From Tumebacillus sp. BK434 (GTDB taxonomy: Bacteria; Bacillota; Bacilli; Tumebacillales; Tumebacillaceae), in the NCBI RefSeq assembly GCF_004340785.1, contig NZ_SLXS01000003.1, positions 678,203 through 742,202 on the forward strand: a stretch of DNA of 64,000 nucleotides. Direction: 5' to 3'. The notes below the pieces were generated by a model. It saw only the letters and a program-made list of their open reading frames with translations, had not been told where the DNA came from and did no database searches. The first letter of the stretch is position 1. The number at the start of each line of letters is the position of its first letter. Of the stretch, positions 42,258 to 51,383 are shown piece after piece. A program made the translations under genes and the position numbers.

Positions 42258-43480
42258 GCCGGACCGCTTCGTTTCGCTTCTTATGGATCGGCCAGACGGC
42301 GGCGAATCTGGGCGATGTGCTGTATGTGGTGGTGATCATCGCCATGATCTACGGCGCGACCGGGTCGGCGATGCTGACCGCGCTGGTGCCGATCGTCACG
42401 ATGAGCACGCAGCTGATCGGCGGGTTTACCGCGCCTTTGCTGATCGACCGCTTCCGGCTGACCGTGCTGCTGTGGAGCACGCAGCTGGGGAAGACGCTGC
42501 TGTTCGTATTGCTGACGCTCAATCTCGATCTGTTTCTGCACGGGGGCTGGCTGCCGCTGCTGTACGTGTTGATGGCGCTGTTTTCCTGGCTGGACTCGGC
42601 GGCCAATCCGGCGCGCAACGCGATCGTGCCGCGCTTGGTCGACCCGAGCCGGCTGGTGAAAGTCAACGGCCTGCTCGCTTCGACCGATCAGACGGTGCAG
42701 CTCGCAGGCTGGGCGCTGGGCGGCGTGCTGTTTGTCGCGCTCGGCGGAACGCTCAGCTTGTGGCTGTGCTTCGTTCTGCATGCGGCGGCCGCTTTGATGA
42801 TGTTTGGCGTGCGCGACCCGCTGCCTGCGGAGGAACAGGCAGCGGATGCAAGCAACAAGTCAGGCTTGGAGTCGGTCAAAGAAGGCTGGGTCTTCGTCTG
42901 GCGCTCACCGCTGCTGCGTCTGGTGATCGTGATGGACGCGCTGGAGGTGCTGGCGGAAGGCGTCTGGATCGGTGCAGTGGTGATGGTGTTTGTGCAGGAG
43001 GCGCTGGGACAAGGGGCGCAGTGGTTCGGCTTTTTGAACGCCGGCTACATGGCGGGCATGCTGCTTGGCGGGATGCTGGTCACCGCGTTTTCCAAATGGG
43101 TCGAGGCGCGGATGGGCTTGCTGCTGATCTTGGGCTCGATCATCTATGCGCTGCTCAATGTCGGGTTTGCGCTGAACAGCACTCCTTGGCTGGCACTTGG
43201 GATCTGCCTGCTGATGGGCCTGCCCCACCAGTTGAAAGCCGTGGTGCAGCAGACCCTGTTCCAAACGCAGGTCGAAGCCCGCTTGCTGCCGAAAGTGTTT
43301 TCGGTGAAGCTGACCGTGTTTTACACCGGGTTTGCCTTGTCTTCGCTGATGATGAGTCTGCTGACCGATGCGGTCGGCGTGCGGTTCGTCTATCTGCTGG
43401 CCGCCGCGCTGGTCGGCGTGGCCGCTGTGGTGGCGACCAGTCAGTGGAAATTGTTGAAAAAAGCATCTGTCTCGCCATGA
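42254..43480 (+). CDS. MFS transporter (DHA3-like efflux type)
   Basis: 408 residues, about 12 helices. SFRFLWIGQTAANLGDVLYV at the start and the region SAANPARNAIVPRLVDPSRL are typical of the DHA3 macrolide-efflux-like group (MefA relatives). GGGAGGAAG lies before ATG 42254; the longer frame from 42065 runs antiparallel over the methyltransferase gene and is not real. Coupled to the methyltransferase. Substrate not known. The stop codon lies in a terminator loop. Confidence 0.85.
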   Translation: MSRTASFRFLWIGQTAANLGDVLYVVVIIAMIYGATGSAMLTALVPIVTMSTQLIGGFTAPLLIDRFRLTVLLWSTQLGKTLLFVLLTLNLDLFLHGGWLPLLYVLMALFSWLDSAANPARNAIVPRLVDPSRLVKVNGLLASTDQTVQLAGWALGGVLFVALGGTLSLWLCFVLHAAAALMMFGVRDPLPAEEQAADASNKSGLESVKEGWVFVWRSPLLRLVIVMDALEVLAEGVWIGAVVMVFVQEALGQGAQWFGFLNAGYMAGMLLGGMLVTAFSKWVEARMGLLLILGSIIYALLNVGFALNSTPWLALGICLLMGLPHQLKAVVQQTLFQTQVEARLLPKVFSVKLTVFYTGFALSSLMMSLLTDAVGVRFVYLLAAALVGVAAVVATSQWKLLKKASVSP

Positions 43481-43496
43481 GACAGATGCTTTTTAT
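43457..43496. terminator. Bidirectional terminator
   Basis: AAAAAGCATCTGTCTC-GCCAT-GAGACAGATGCTTTTT, a 16-bp stem shared by the MFS gene and lpdA. Confidence 0.9.
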
Positions 43497-44911
43497 TTGC
43501 GCTTGGCGAGATGAATCGCCGCCCCGTCCGCGTCGGCAGCCGCTTCCATCAGGACTTCGGTCAAGGTCGGGTGCGGATGGACGGTGAGGTGCAGGTCTTC
43601 GAGCGTGGCGCCCATCTCGATGGCGAGCGCCGCTTCGCCGATCAGCGAGGACGCTTCCGGACCGACGATGTGGACGCCGAGCACGACGCCGCTCTCCTGC
43701 TCGGCAACGATGCGGCAATAGCCGTCGCCTGCGCCGGTGGTGAGCGCGCGGCCGTTGACGGCGAAGGGGAACTGGCCGGATTTGACGGCGTAACCCTGTG
43801 CGCGCGCTTCCGCTTCGGTGAGGCCGGTGACGGCGATCTCCGGATCGGTGAAGATCACAACGGGCAGGCAGGCCATGTCTTTGGCGCTGGCCAGGCCTGC
43901 GATCGCTTCGGCTGCGATGATGCCCTCCTTGCTCGCTTTGTGGGCCAGCATCGGGCCGTGAGTGATGTCGCCGATGGCGAAGATGTTCGGGTTGTGCGTG
44001 CGGCCTTGCGCGTTGGTGTGCAGGAACCCTTTTTCGTCTGTCTGCAGCCCCGCCCGGTCGAGGTCGAGCCCTTCGGTGTTCGGGCGGCGTCCGACGGTAA
44101 CGAGCACTTTGTCGGCGGTGAAGATTTTGTCCTCCCCTTTTTCCCGCAGGCGGACGTCCACGCGGCCGTTTTCAATCGTGTGGGCGAGGGCTTCCGTTTC
44201 CGTCAGCAAGGTGACGCCCATGCGCCGGAGATTTTTTTTCACGATCCGCACCAAGGCAGGGTCGATGCCGGGCAGGAGGTCGGACGCCATCTCGGCGATG
44301 GTGACGCGGGTGCCGAGCTTGGCAAACGCGGTGCCAAGCTCCAGCCCGATGTAACCGCCGCCGATGATGAGCAGCTCTTGCGGCAGCTCGGTCAGTTGCA
44401 GCGCGTCGGTCGAGGACAGGATGTAGGTGCCGTCAAAAGGCAGGCTGGGCAGTTGCAGCGGCCGCGAGCCGGTGGCGAGGATCGCCTGATCGAAGCGGTA
44501 ATATTCCATGCCGGACGCCGTTTCCACCGCGATGCGGTCTTCGGTCATGAACAGCGCTGCGCCTTGGGTGACCGTGACGCCGTTTTGCTTGAGCAGGGTG
44601 GCAACGCCGCCGGTAAGCTTGTGGACGATGCCGGTTTTCCAAGCTTGGAGCTTCTGCATGTCGAGCTCCGGAGCGGCGGTGTGCAAGCCCATGTCGACCG
44701 CTTCGGCGATGGCGACCGCAGTATTCGCGGCGTGGATCAGCGCTTTGGACGGAATGCAGCCGACGTTGAGGCAGACGCCGCCCAGATGCTCTTTCTCCAC
44801 AAGCACGACTTCTTTGCCGAGCTGGGCGGCGCGGATCGCTGCCACATAACCGCCGGGGCCGCCGCCGATGACGACGACTTGGACTTCTTGCGCGATGTCT
44901 CCTACGACCAT
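43493..44911 (-). CDS. lpdA: Dihydrolipoyl dehydrogenase (E3)
   Basis: FAD enzyme of 472 residues that reoxidises the lipoyl arm of the complex. FAD motif VVVIGGGPGGYVAAIRA, redox disulfide Cys47/Cys52 in GGVCLNVGCIPSKAL, NAD motif LLIIGGGYIGLELG, second FAD motif NIFAIGDITHG, and the C-terminal HPHPTLTEVLMEAA with the catalytic His. AAGGAGG lies before ATG 44911. Last gene of the four-gene complex operon. Confidence 0.95.
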   Translation of the reverse strand: MVVGDIAQEVQVVVIGGGPGGYVAAIRAAQLGKEVVLVEKEHLGGVCLNVGCIPSKALIHAANTAVAIAEAVDMGLHTAAPELDMQKLQAWKTGIVHKLTGGVATLLKQNGVTVTQGAALFMTEDRIAVETASGMEYYRFDQAILATGSRPLQLPSLPFDGTYILSSTDALQLTELPQELLIIGGGYIGLELGTAFAKLGTRVTIAEMASDLLPGIDPALVRIVKKNLRRMGVTLLTETEALAHTIENGRVDVRLREKGEDKIFTADKVLVTVGRRPNTEGLDLDRAGLQTDEKGFLHTNAQGRTHNPNIFAIGDITHGPMLAHKASKEGIIAAEAIAGLASAKDMACLPVVIFTDPEIAVTGLTEAEARAQGYAVKSGQFPFAVNGRALTTGAGDGYCRIVAEQESGVVLGVHIVGPEASSLIGEAALAIEMGATLEDLHLTVHPHPTLTEVLMEAAADADGAAIHLAKRK

Positions 44912-44922
44912 CGGGTACCTCC

Positions 44923-46128
44923 TTAGCTCATTTCGAGGAACAGCCGCTGCGGCGTTTCCAGCAGCTGTTTGATCTTGTTGGTGAAGCGCACCGCTTCCGC
45001 TCCGTCGATCACGCGATGGTCGAAGGACAGAGAGAGATACATCATCGTGCGGATGACGATCTCGCCGCCCCGCACGACCGGCCGCTCCTGCATCGGGTGG
45101 ATGCCTAGGATCGCCACTTCCGGGTAGTTGAGGATCGGGGTGGCGAACAGGCCTCCGACCGGGCCCATGTTGGAGACGGTGAACGTGCCACCGCGCATGT
45201 CGCCGAGGGCGAGGGTCCGGCTTTTGGCCTGCTCGGTGAGCGCTTTGGCTGCGGCGGCGAGCTCGAGCAGGGAGCGGCGGTCGGCGTGCCTGATCACCGG
45301 TACCATCAGACCGTCCGGCGTGTCGACGGCGACGCCGATGTGGCAGTCGCGGTGCAGGACGATCTCGCCTTGCGCATCATCCATGTGGGCGTTGAGGTGC
45401 GGGTGCGATCTGAGGGCGGTGGTCAGCGCTTTGAGGATGAAGGGCAGGTAGGTGATCTTTTCGCCGGAAGGAGCGAGCCATTCGTTCGCCTGCTGGCGAC
45501 AGGCGACCAGCTCGGTCATGTCCACTTCGTCGACCGCCGTGACGTGCGGCGCCGTGAACGCCGACTTCGTCATGCGGTCGGCGATGGTGCGGCGCAGGCC
45601 GCGCAAAGGAATCCGGGTGCTGTCAGATGCAGCGGCGGGTGCGGGTGCGGGGTCGGATGTGCAGGAAGGAGCCGCCGTGTCGGATGGTTGCGCTGCGGAG
45701 TGGTGCGCGGTGACGGCCGGCGGTGCCGCAGCAGGTGCAGCCGGTTGTTCTGCTGTATGTAAAAACGCTTGCACGTCCTCCTTCGTCACGCGCCCCGCCG
45801 GGCCGGTGCCGGTCACTTGCGAGAGATCGACGCCCTGATCGCGGGCGTATTTGCGGGTCGACGGCGTGGCGAGCACCCGCTTGGACAGCTTGTCTTCCCC
45901 GATCACCACCAGCACCTCGCCGACGCGGGCCAGCTCGCCCGCTTGGGCGCGGATCTCCTGCACGCAGCCGGACGCGGGGGATGGCAGCTCGACCAGCGCT
46001 TTGTCGGTCTGCACTTCCACCAGCGGGTCGAACTCGCGCACGACATCGCCTTCCTGCACCAGCCAGCGCACGACTTCCGCTTCGTGGATGCCTTCGCCGA
46101 CGTCGGGAAGCTTGAATGCAACGGTCAT
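44923..46128 (-). CDS. 2-oxoacid dehydrogenase acyltransferase (E2)
   Basis: 401 residues: lipoyl domain with Lys43 ([15 protein letters not shown]), peripheral-subunit-binding domain ([20 protein letters not shown] ... [15 protein letters not shown]), an Ala/Pro linker, then the catalytic core with [17 protein letters not shown] (His and Asp of the transfer site). One lipoyl domain only, as in branched-chain and many Gram-positive complexes. It takes the acyl group from E1 to CoA. Confidence 0.92.
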   Translation of the reverse strand: MTVAFKLPDVGEGIHEAEVVRWLVQEGDVVREFDPLVEVQTDKALVELPSPASGCVQEIRAQAGELARVGEVLVVIGEDKLSKRVLATPSTRKYARDQGVDLSQVTGTGPAGRVTKEDVQAFLHTAEQPAAPAAAPPAVTAHHSAAQPSDTAAPSCTSDPAPAPAAASDSTRIPLRGLRRTIADRMTKSAFTAPHVTAVDEVDMTELVACRQQANEWLAPSGEKITYLPFILKALTTALRSHPHLNAHMDDAQGEIVLHRDCHIGVAVDTPDGLMVPVIRHADRRSLLELAAAAKALTEQAKSRTLALGDMRGGTFTVSNMGPVGGLFATPILNYPEVAILGIHPMQERPVVRGGEIVIRTMMYLSLSFDHRVIDGAEAVRFTNKIKQLLETPQRLFLEMS

Positions 46129-46144
46129 GGAACGTCCCCCCCTG

Positions 46145-47122
46145 TTAAAAGTTCATCACGCTTTCGATGCCGTGCAGAATCCGCTTGGCGTCCGGCGCAT
46201 AAATGTCCTCCAGCGAAAACAGCGGCTGCGGCGCATCATAGCCGCCGACGCGGCCGACGGGAGCTTCCAGCGACAAAAGCGCCCCGTCGTTGATCAAGGC
46301 GACGACCTCCGCCCCGAGTCCCGCCGTCTTCGGCGCTTCATGCACGACGAGCGCCCGGCCCGTTTTTTCCACCGAAGCGAGGATCGTCTCCCGGTCGAGC
46401 GGCGACAAGGTGCGCAGGTCGACCACCTCCACGTCCCAGCCCTTTTGCTTGGCCAGTTCCGCCGCCTCCAGCGACACGCGCAGCATCGTGCCCCAGGCGA
46501 ACAGGGAGATCTGCCTCCCTTCGCGCACCACGTTCGCTTTGCCGATCGGCACGGTGTAGTGCCCGTCCGGCACCTCTTCCTTAATGGCGCGGTAGATGCG
46601 CATCGGTTCGAAAAAGAGCACCGGGTCGTCTTCGGCCAGCGCGGCGAGCAGCAAGCCTTTTGCATCGTACGGCGTGGATGGGCAGACCACTTTCAGCCCC
46701 GGCTGGTGTACGAAAAATGCCTCCGGGCTGTCCCCGTGCAACTCCGGTGCGCGAATGCCGCCGCCATAAGGCGCGCGGATCACCATCGGGCAGGAGAACC
46801 GCCCTTGCGAGCGCATGCGCACCCGCGAGACGTGGCAGACGATCTGCTCGACCGCCGGATAGATGAACCCGGCAAACTGCAGCTCGGGCACCGGGCGCAT
46901 CCCGTTCACCGCGAGCCCGACCGACGCGCCGATGATGCCCGCTTCCGCCAGCGGCGTGTCGACGACGCGGTCGCTGCCAAACTCCGCCTGCAAGCCTTCC
47001 GTGGCGCGGAACACCCCGCCGTTGACTCCGACGTCTTCGCCGAGCAGCAGCACGCGCCGGTCTTCGCGCAAGGCGACGCGCAGGCCGTCGGTGATCGCTT
47101 GGATCAAGTTGCGTTTTGCCAT
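46145..47122 (-). CDS. 2-oxoacid dehydrogenase E1 beta subunit
   Basis: 325 residues. [20 protein letters not shown] start, [39 protein letters not shown], and the transketolase C-terminal [20 protein letters not shown]. Similar to PdhB; PDH and branched-chain E1 are not always separable by eye. ATG 47122 shares a base with the E1alpha stop. A much longer open frame upstream is antiparallel noise over the E1alpha gene. Context suggests use on phenylpyruvate or branched 2-oxoacids. Confidence 0.9.
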   Translation of the reverse strand: MAKRNLIQAITDGLRVALREDRRVLLLGEDVGVNGGVFRATEGLQAEFGSDRVVDTPLAEAGIIGASVGLAVNGMRPVPELQFAGFIYPAVEQIVCHVSRVRMRSQGRFSCPMVIRAPYGGGIRAPELHGDSPEAFFVHQPGLKVVCPSTPYDAKGLLLAALAEDDPVLFFEPMRIYRAIKEEVPDGHYTVPIGKANVVREGRQISLFAWGTMLRVSLEAAELAKQKGWDVEVVDLRTLSPLDRETILASVEKTGRALVVHEAPKTAGLGAEVVALINDGALLSLEAPVGRVGGYDAPQPLFSLEDIYAPDAKRILHGIESVMNF

Positions 47123-48156
47123 CACTTCCCGCCTCCGTTTCCGTACAGCTTGCGCATCTCGGCGCGCTGTTCTTGCAGGTGCCAGGGCAGTTTCGCATAG
47201 GCGTGCTCGAAAATGCGGTTGTGGTCGACCGGCGGAGCGGCGAGCATCTCCTCGATTGCGCGCTGCACCGTGGCGTCCGCTTCTTCCCAAGCGGCCGTCT
47301 CCTGCTCTTCCGACCAGACGCCGAGCGTGAGCAGGGTCTGTTTCAGTCGTGCAATGCCGTCTTTTTCCCGCCACCCATTCACTTCCGCTTCGTCCCGGTA
47401 GCGGGTGTGGTCGTCGGCGGTGGTGTGCGAGCCGTAGCGGTAGGTGACCGCCTCGATCAGGGTCGGCCCTCCGCCGCTGCGGGCTCGGTCGGCAGCCGTT
47501 CTGACCGCTTCGTAGACGGCGACGGCGTCGTTGCCGTCCACGCGGACGCCGGCGATGCCGTATGCAGCCGCTTTCTCGGCCAGGGTTTCCGTCGCGGTCT
47601 GCTTGGACAGCGGGACGGAGATCGCATAGCCGTTGTTCTGGCAGAAAAAGAGCACAGGCAACTGAAAGACGCCGGCAAAGTTCATCGCTTCGTGAAAGTC
47701 CCCTTCGGACGTCGCCCCGTCGCCGAGAAAGCCGACGGTGACGGTGTCCTCGCCGCGCAGTTTGCTCGCCCAGGCGGCGCCGACGGCGTGCGGGAGCTGG
47801 GTGGCGATCGGCACGGCGATCGGGAAGATGTTGACGCCTGGAGGCGAGATACAGCCTTCGGGGCGGCCGTTCCAGTAAAGGAAGATCGTCGCCATCGGCA
47901 GGCCGTGCACCATCGACACGCCGTGCTCGCGGTAGGTCGGGAACAGCCAGTCCCGCTTTTCCAAAGCAAAACCGCACCCGACCTGCGCCGCCTCCTGCCC
48001 CTCCAGCGGCGCATAGGTGCCGATCCGCCCCGAGCGCTGCAGATGCACCGCGCGGCGGTCAAAATGGCGGACGGTGATCATCCACTTGTACATTTCCGTT
48101 AACAGCGCAGGCGAAAGCGATTTCCCTTCTGCCTGACATTGATCAATCCGGTTCAT
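47122..48156 (-). CDS. 2-oxoacid dehydrogenase E1 alpha subunit
   Basis: 344 residues, ThDP-dependent decarboxylase half. LFPTYREHGVSMVHG, GDGATSEGDFHEAMNFAGVF (ThDP motif GDG...N) and the phosphorylation-loop-like YRYGSHTTADDHTRYRDEAE are clear. ATG 48156 behind GGGGGGAC is chosen; a frame to 48240 lacks an SD. First gene of E1alpha-E1beta-E2-E3. Specificity is not given by sequence; the neighbouring phenylalanine dehydrogenase and Paa genes favour phenylpyruvate. Confidence 0.92.
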   Translation of the reverse strand: MNRIDQCQAEGKSLSPALLTEMYKWMITVRHFDRRAVHLQRSGRIGTYAPLEGQEAAQVGCGFALEKRDWLFPTYREHGVSMVHGLPMATIFLYWNGRPEGCISPPGVNIFPIAVPIATQLPHAVGAAWASKLRGEDTVTVGFLGDGATSEGDFHEAMNFAGVFQLPVLFFCQNNGYAISVPLSKQTATETLAEKAAAYGIAGVRVDGNDAVAVYEAVRTAADRARSGGGPTLIEAVTYRYGSHTTADDHTRYRDEAEVNGWREKDGIARLKQTLLTLGVWSEEQETAAWEEADATVQRAIEEMLAAPPVDHNRIFEHAYAKLPWHLQEQRAEMRKLYGNGGGK

Positions 48157-48333
48157 CAACTTGTCCCCCCTTCGTTCCCTATATATGCGGGAACTTCTGC
48201 AAAAATCTCTCTGCAATTTGAGAACTGTCTGCGCTTGCACATTTGTGTAAATTTATCGTTGCTTACAGCGCAACCTCCATGCTAGTCTATACCTGCAGAA
48301 GATACCTGACCTTCGCAAAGGAGCGTGTGAAAC

Positions 48334-48798
48334 ATGGAAGTATCACAAAGCCTCATGGAAGAAATGCGCGACATGCTGAAAGCCCTGATCGGCCGCAGCG
48401 ATACGCACAGCGCCCAGATCGAAGGGCTGACCCGGCAGGTAAAAGAGATTCGCGAGACGATGGCCGCACTTGAAGCAACTACCAAACAAGAGCTCGCACA
48501 ACTCCGCGCTGAGATGGCGACCAAACAAGAACTCGCACAACTCCGCGCCGAGATGGCGACCAAACAAGAACTCGCACAACTCCGCGCCGAGATGGCGACC
48601 AAACAAGAACTCGCCGAACTCCGCGCTGAGATGGCGACGAAGGACGACATCCTGATTCTCCACAAGCAGATCGCCGGCCTGAAGAGCGACAGCACCTACC
48701 TCAAAGACCAGTCCTACCGCAACACGATGGACATCTACCATCTCAAACTGCAGATGGGTCAGCTGCACAACGAAGGGCATGGGCCGCTTCAAAAGTAA
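48334..48798 (+). CDS. Coiled-coil protein with tandem 13-residue repeats (DUF1640/CCDC90-like)
   Basis: 154 residues. The first 50 form a helix (MEEMRDMLKALIG, GLTRQVKEIRETMAALEATT). Four near-identical 13-residue units TKQELAQLRAEMA follow (about 50-101), then TKDDILILHKQIAGLKSDST and a short end. The MATKQEL.LRAE pattern recalls DUF1640/CCDC90-like coiled coils. AAAGGAG precedes ATG 48334. No signal or membrane helix. It diverges from the E1 operon across a 177-bp gap. Function unknown. Confidence 0.7.
   Translation: MEVSQSLMEEMRDMLKALIGRSDTHSAQIEGLTRQVKEIRETMAALEATTKQELAQLRAEMATKQELAQLRAEMATKQELAQLRAEMATKQELAELRAEMATKDDILILHKQIAGLKSDSTYLKDQSYRNTMDIYHLKLQMGQLHNEGHGPLQK
48480..48644 (+). 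repeat. 39-bp tandem repeat inside the coiled-coil gene
   Basis: The unit starting ACCAAACAAGAACTCGCACA is 39 bp long and occurs about four times in a row with very few changes, keeping the reading frame. Near identity suggests recent copy-number change. Confidence 0.85.
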
Positions 48799-48903
48799 CG
48801 CAGCGTTTTTCGAAGCCGGATACACCCCGCGTGTACGCCGCGATCTCCTTCGCCTCATCAATTGGCAACACCCTCCACTTTCCGCACGACAATTTCCCAG
48901 AAC

Positions 48904-48956
48904 CAAAGACCCTGCTTTTCCTCGCAAGCATCGGGACGAGCAGGGTACTTTTTTCT
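48904..48956. terminator. Possible bidirectional terminator
   Basis: AAGACCCTGC ... GCAGGGTACTTTTTT, a stem of about 8 bp with a 25-nt loop between the coiled-coil gene and the phenylalanine dehydrogenase gene. Confidence 0.5.
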
Positions 48957-50048
48957 CTATCGCGCCTTCTGCACCCACACCGCCTTCAGATCTTTCACCT
49001 GCTCGATCCGCTGCTCCACCAAGCGGTCTGCCGCCAGCCAGGTCGGAATCTCCCGCTCGGCAGAAAACGCATACACTTGCAGCAGCATGTCATAGATCGC
49101 CTTCGTCTTCGCCAACACCCGCTCCGGCACATAGCCTTGCAGTTCATCGGCGACCTGAATCAGCCCGCCCGCGTTTGCCAGATAGTCGGGCGCATACAAG
49201 ATCCCCCGCTCCGCCAGCATCGCACCGTGTTTTTCCATGTCGAGCAGCTGGTTGTTCGCCGACCCGACCACCGCCGCACAGCGCAGTTCGTAAATCGTCT
49301 CGTCGTTCAAAATCGCCCCCAGCGCACACGGCACAAACACATCGACGTCCAGCCCGTAGATCTCCTCCGGCCCGACCACTCCGAGCAACTGCTCGCCCGG
49401 CGTCGCCGTCACCACCGCATCCAGATTGGGCTGGGACACATCGGTCACATACACCGCACCGCCCGCTTCGACCAGGTGCTGCACGACCAGCGCCCCGACC
49501 TTCCCCACGCCCTGCACCGCAAAACGCCTCCCGGTCAGCTCCGTGCTTCCCCACAGCCACATCGCCGTCGCCTTGATCGCTTCAAACACGCCAAGCGCCG
49601 TCGGCACCGCCGTGTTCCCCGAGCCGCCATACTCCACCGGCAATCCGACGAAACAGGACGACTCCCGCTTGGCATGCACAAAATCCTGCGGCGTCGTGCC
49701 CATGTCGGTCCCCGTATAAAAGCGGCCGCCCAAGCCTTGCACATACCGCCCGAACACGCGGAACAGCTCCGGCGATTTGTCCTGATTGGGGTCGCCGATC
49801 AAGACCGCTTTGCCGCCGCCGTTGTCCACATCCACCACGCCGCACTTGTACGTCATGCCCCTGGACAACCGCAGCACGTCAAACAGAGCTTCCTCCTCCG
49901 TCTCATACGGACGCATCCGGCACCCGCCGAGCGCCGGCCCCAGCGTCGTGTCATGGATCGCCACGATGCCTTTCAGCCCCGTGCCGCGATGCTGCAGGAA
50001 ATGGACTTGTTCGTGCCCGTATTTCGCCATCTCTTCAAAAATCCTCAT
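48957..50048 (-). CDS. pdh: Phenylalanine dehydrogenase (Glu/Leu/Phe/Val dehydrogenase family)
   Basis: 363 residues; converts L-phenylalanine to phenylpyruvate and ammonia with NAD+. Catalytic Lys68 and Lys80 lie in MTYKCGVVDVDNGGGKAVLI. The spans FYTGTDMGTTPQDFVHAKRE, IPTALGVF-like VPTALGVFEAIKATAMWLWG and the Rossmann VQGVGKVGALVVQHL match, from memory, the Thermoactinomyces phenylalanine dehydrogenase more closely than leucine dehydrogenases. ATG 50048 behind AAGGGGGTAG. The adjacent 2-oxoacid dehydrogenase and Paa-type genes support the aromatic substrate. Confidence 0.83.
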   Translation of the reverse strand: MRIFEEMAKYGHEQVHFLQHRGTGLKGIVAIHDTTLGPALGGCRMRPYETEEEALFDVLRLSRGMTYKCGVVDVDNGGGKAVLIGDPNQDKSPELFRVFGRYVQGLGGRFYTGTDMGTTPQDFVHAKRESSCFVGLPVEYGGSGNTAVPTALGVFEAIKATAMWLWGSTELTGRRFAVQGVGKVGALVVQHLVEAGGAVYVTDVSQPNLDAVVTATPGEQLLGVVGPEEIYGLDVDVFVPCALGAILNDETIYELRCAAVVGSANNQLLDMEKHGAMLAERGILYAPDYLANAGGLIQVADELQGYVPERVLAKTKAIYDMLLQVYAFSAEREIPTWLAADRLVEQRIEQVKDLKAVWVQKAR

Positions 50049-50123
50049 CTCAGACTACCCCCTTGTCCCTCTCGCTGCTTCTCTTCCAACATATTCCCGC
50101 CCCCCGCGCAAAATGATAGAAAA

Positions 50124-50151
50124 CAAAAAGAGCCGCCCGTCAGGACGACTC
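50124..50151 (-). terminator. Terminator after the thiolase gene
   Basis: Minus strand: GAGTCGTCC-TGAC-GGGCGGCTC then TTTTTG; 9 pairs including two G-T. It ends the Paa-like operon before the phenylalanine dehydrogenase gene. Confidence 0.7.
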
Positions 50152-50180
50152 CCACCACGCCTACACCGCTCCGTTTCCGC

Positions 50181-51383
50181 TCAGACCCGTTCAAACACGG
50201 TCGCCACGCCTTGCCCGACGCCGACGCACATCGTCGTCACGCCGTAGCGGTGCCCTTGGCGCTTCATCTGGTGCAGCAGCGTCGCCACCATCCGCGCCCC
50301 GGTCGCGCCGAGCGGATGCCCGAGCGCGATGCCGCCGCCGTTCGGGTTCACTTTTTCCAGCGGAATGCCGAGCTCCCGGACGGACGCCAAGACCTGTGCG
50401 GCGAACGCCTCATTGATCTCAAACAAGTCGATCTGCTCCGGGTGCAGCCCCGCCGCCCGCAATGCTTTCTGCACGGCAGGCACCGGCCCGATGCCCATCA
50501 CGGCCGGATCGACCCCCGCCTGCGCCGACACCACGTAGCGCGCCAACGGAGTCAGGCCGAGCCTTTCCGCCAGCTCCCGCGACGTCACCAAGACGGCCGC
50601 CGCGCCGTCATTGATGCCCGACGAGTTGCCCGCCGTCACCGTGCCCCCTGCGCGAAACGCCGGGCGCAGCTTGGCCAGCTTTTCCATCGTCGTGTCCGCA
50701 CGGGGATGCTCATCCCGCTCAACGAGGAGCGGTGCGCCTTTCTGCTGCGGCACCTGCACCGGTACGATCTCATCTGCAAACACGCCAGTCGCGATCGCCG
50801 CCGCCGCCCGGTGCTGGCTGAGCAGAGCAAACGCATCCTGCTCTTCCCGTGAAACGCCATAGCGCTCCGCCACATTTTCTGCCGTCTCGCCCATCGAATA
50901 GGGAGGATGCAGTTCGGACAGCCGCGGGTTGGGAAACCGCCAGCCGATCGTCGTGTCATAGACCTGCACGTCGCGCGCGAACGCCCCTTCCGCTTTGCCC
51001 ATCACAAAAGGCGCCCGGGTCATCGACTCCACCCCGCCCGCGATCACCGCATCCGCTTCACCGGCCACTATCGCCCTCGCCGCGCTGTTGACCGCTTCCA
51101 GCCCCGACGCGCAGAGCCGGTTGACCGCCACGCCCGGCACACTCACCGGCAGACCTGCCAACAGCGCAGCCATCCGCGCCACGTTGCGGTTGTCCTCGCC
51201 AGCCTGATTGGCACAGCCGAGGATCACATCTTCGATGAGACTGGGGTCGATCCCCGTCCGCGCCACCAGCGCCCGGATCGCACCGGCTGCCAGATCATCG
51301 GGCCGCACGTCTTTCAGCGCACCGCCATACCGCCCGATCGGCGTCCGCACCGCATCAATAATGACCGCCTCGCGCATCCGCAT
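50181..51383 (-). CDS. paaJ: Acetyl-CoA acyltransferase, 3-oxoadipyl-CoA thiolase type
   Basis: 400 residues. Nucleophile Cys91 in VAVNRLCASGLEAVN, VESMTRAPFVMGK, the NEAFAAQ motif and GGGIALGHPLGATGAR, and the final Cys in MCVGVGQGVA. NRLCASGLEAV and the overall pattern fit PcaF/PaaJ thiolases, giving acetyl-CoA plus succinyl-CoA in phenylacetate breakdown. ATG 51383 has GGAGG 9 nt upstream and overlaps the preceding gene by 29 bp. Confidence 0.88.
   Translation of the reverse strand: MRMREAVIIDAVRTPIGRYGGALKDVRPDDLAAGAIRALVARTGIDPSLIEDVILGCANQAGEDNRNVARMAALLAGLPVSVPGVAVNRLCASGLEAVNSAARAIVAGEADAVIAGGVESMTRAPFVMGKAEGAFARDVQVYDTTIGWRFPNPRLSELHPPYSMGETAENVAERYGVSREEQDAFALLSQHRAAAAIATGVFADEIVPVQVPQQKGAPLLVERDEHPRADTTMEKLAKLRPAFRAGGTVTAGNSSGINDGAAAVLVTSRELAERLGLTPLARYVVSAQAGVDPAVMGIGPVPAVQKALRAAGLHPEQIDLFEINEAFAAQVLASVRELGIPLEKVNPNGGGIALGHPLGATGARMVATLLHQMKRQGHRYGVTTMCVGVGQGVATVFERV

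Noticed and set aside
42031..43587. 518-codon plus-strand frame over the MFS gene
   Set aside because: Shifted frame of the real transporter at 42254-43480, which has hydrophobic helices and an SD.
43511..44926. 471-codon plus-strand frame
   Set aside because: Complement of the dihydrolipoyl dehydrogenase gene.
46145..47977. 610-codon minus-strand frame as one large protein
   Set aside because: Only the part from 47122 down codes for E1 beta; the upstream half lies in the wrong frame over the E1 alpha gene.
48480..48644. CRISPR array
   Set aside because: The 39-bp units are directly adjoining and in frame in a coiled-coil gene, without unique spacers.
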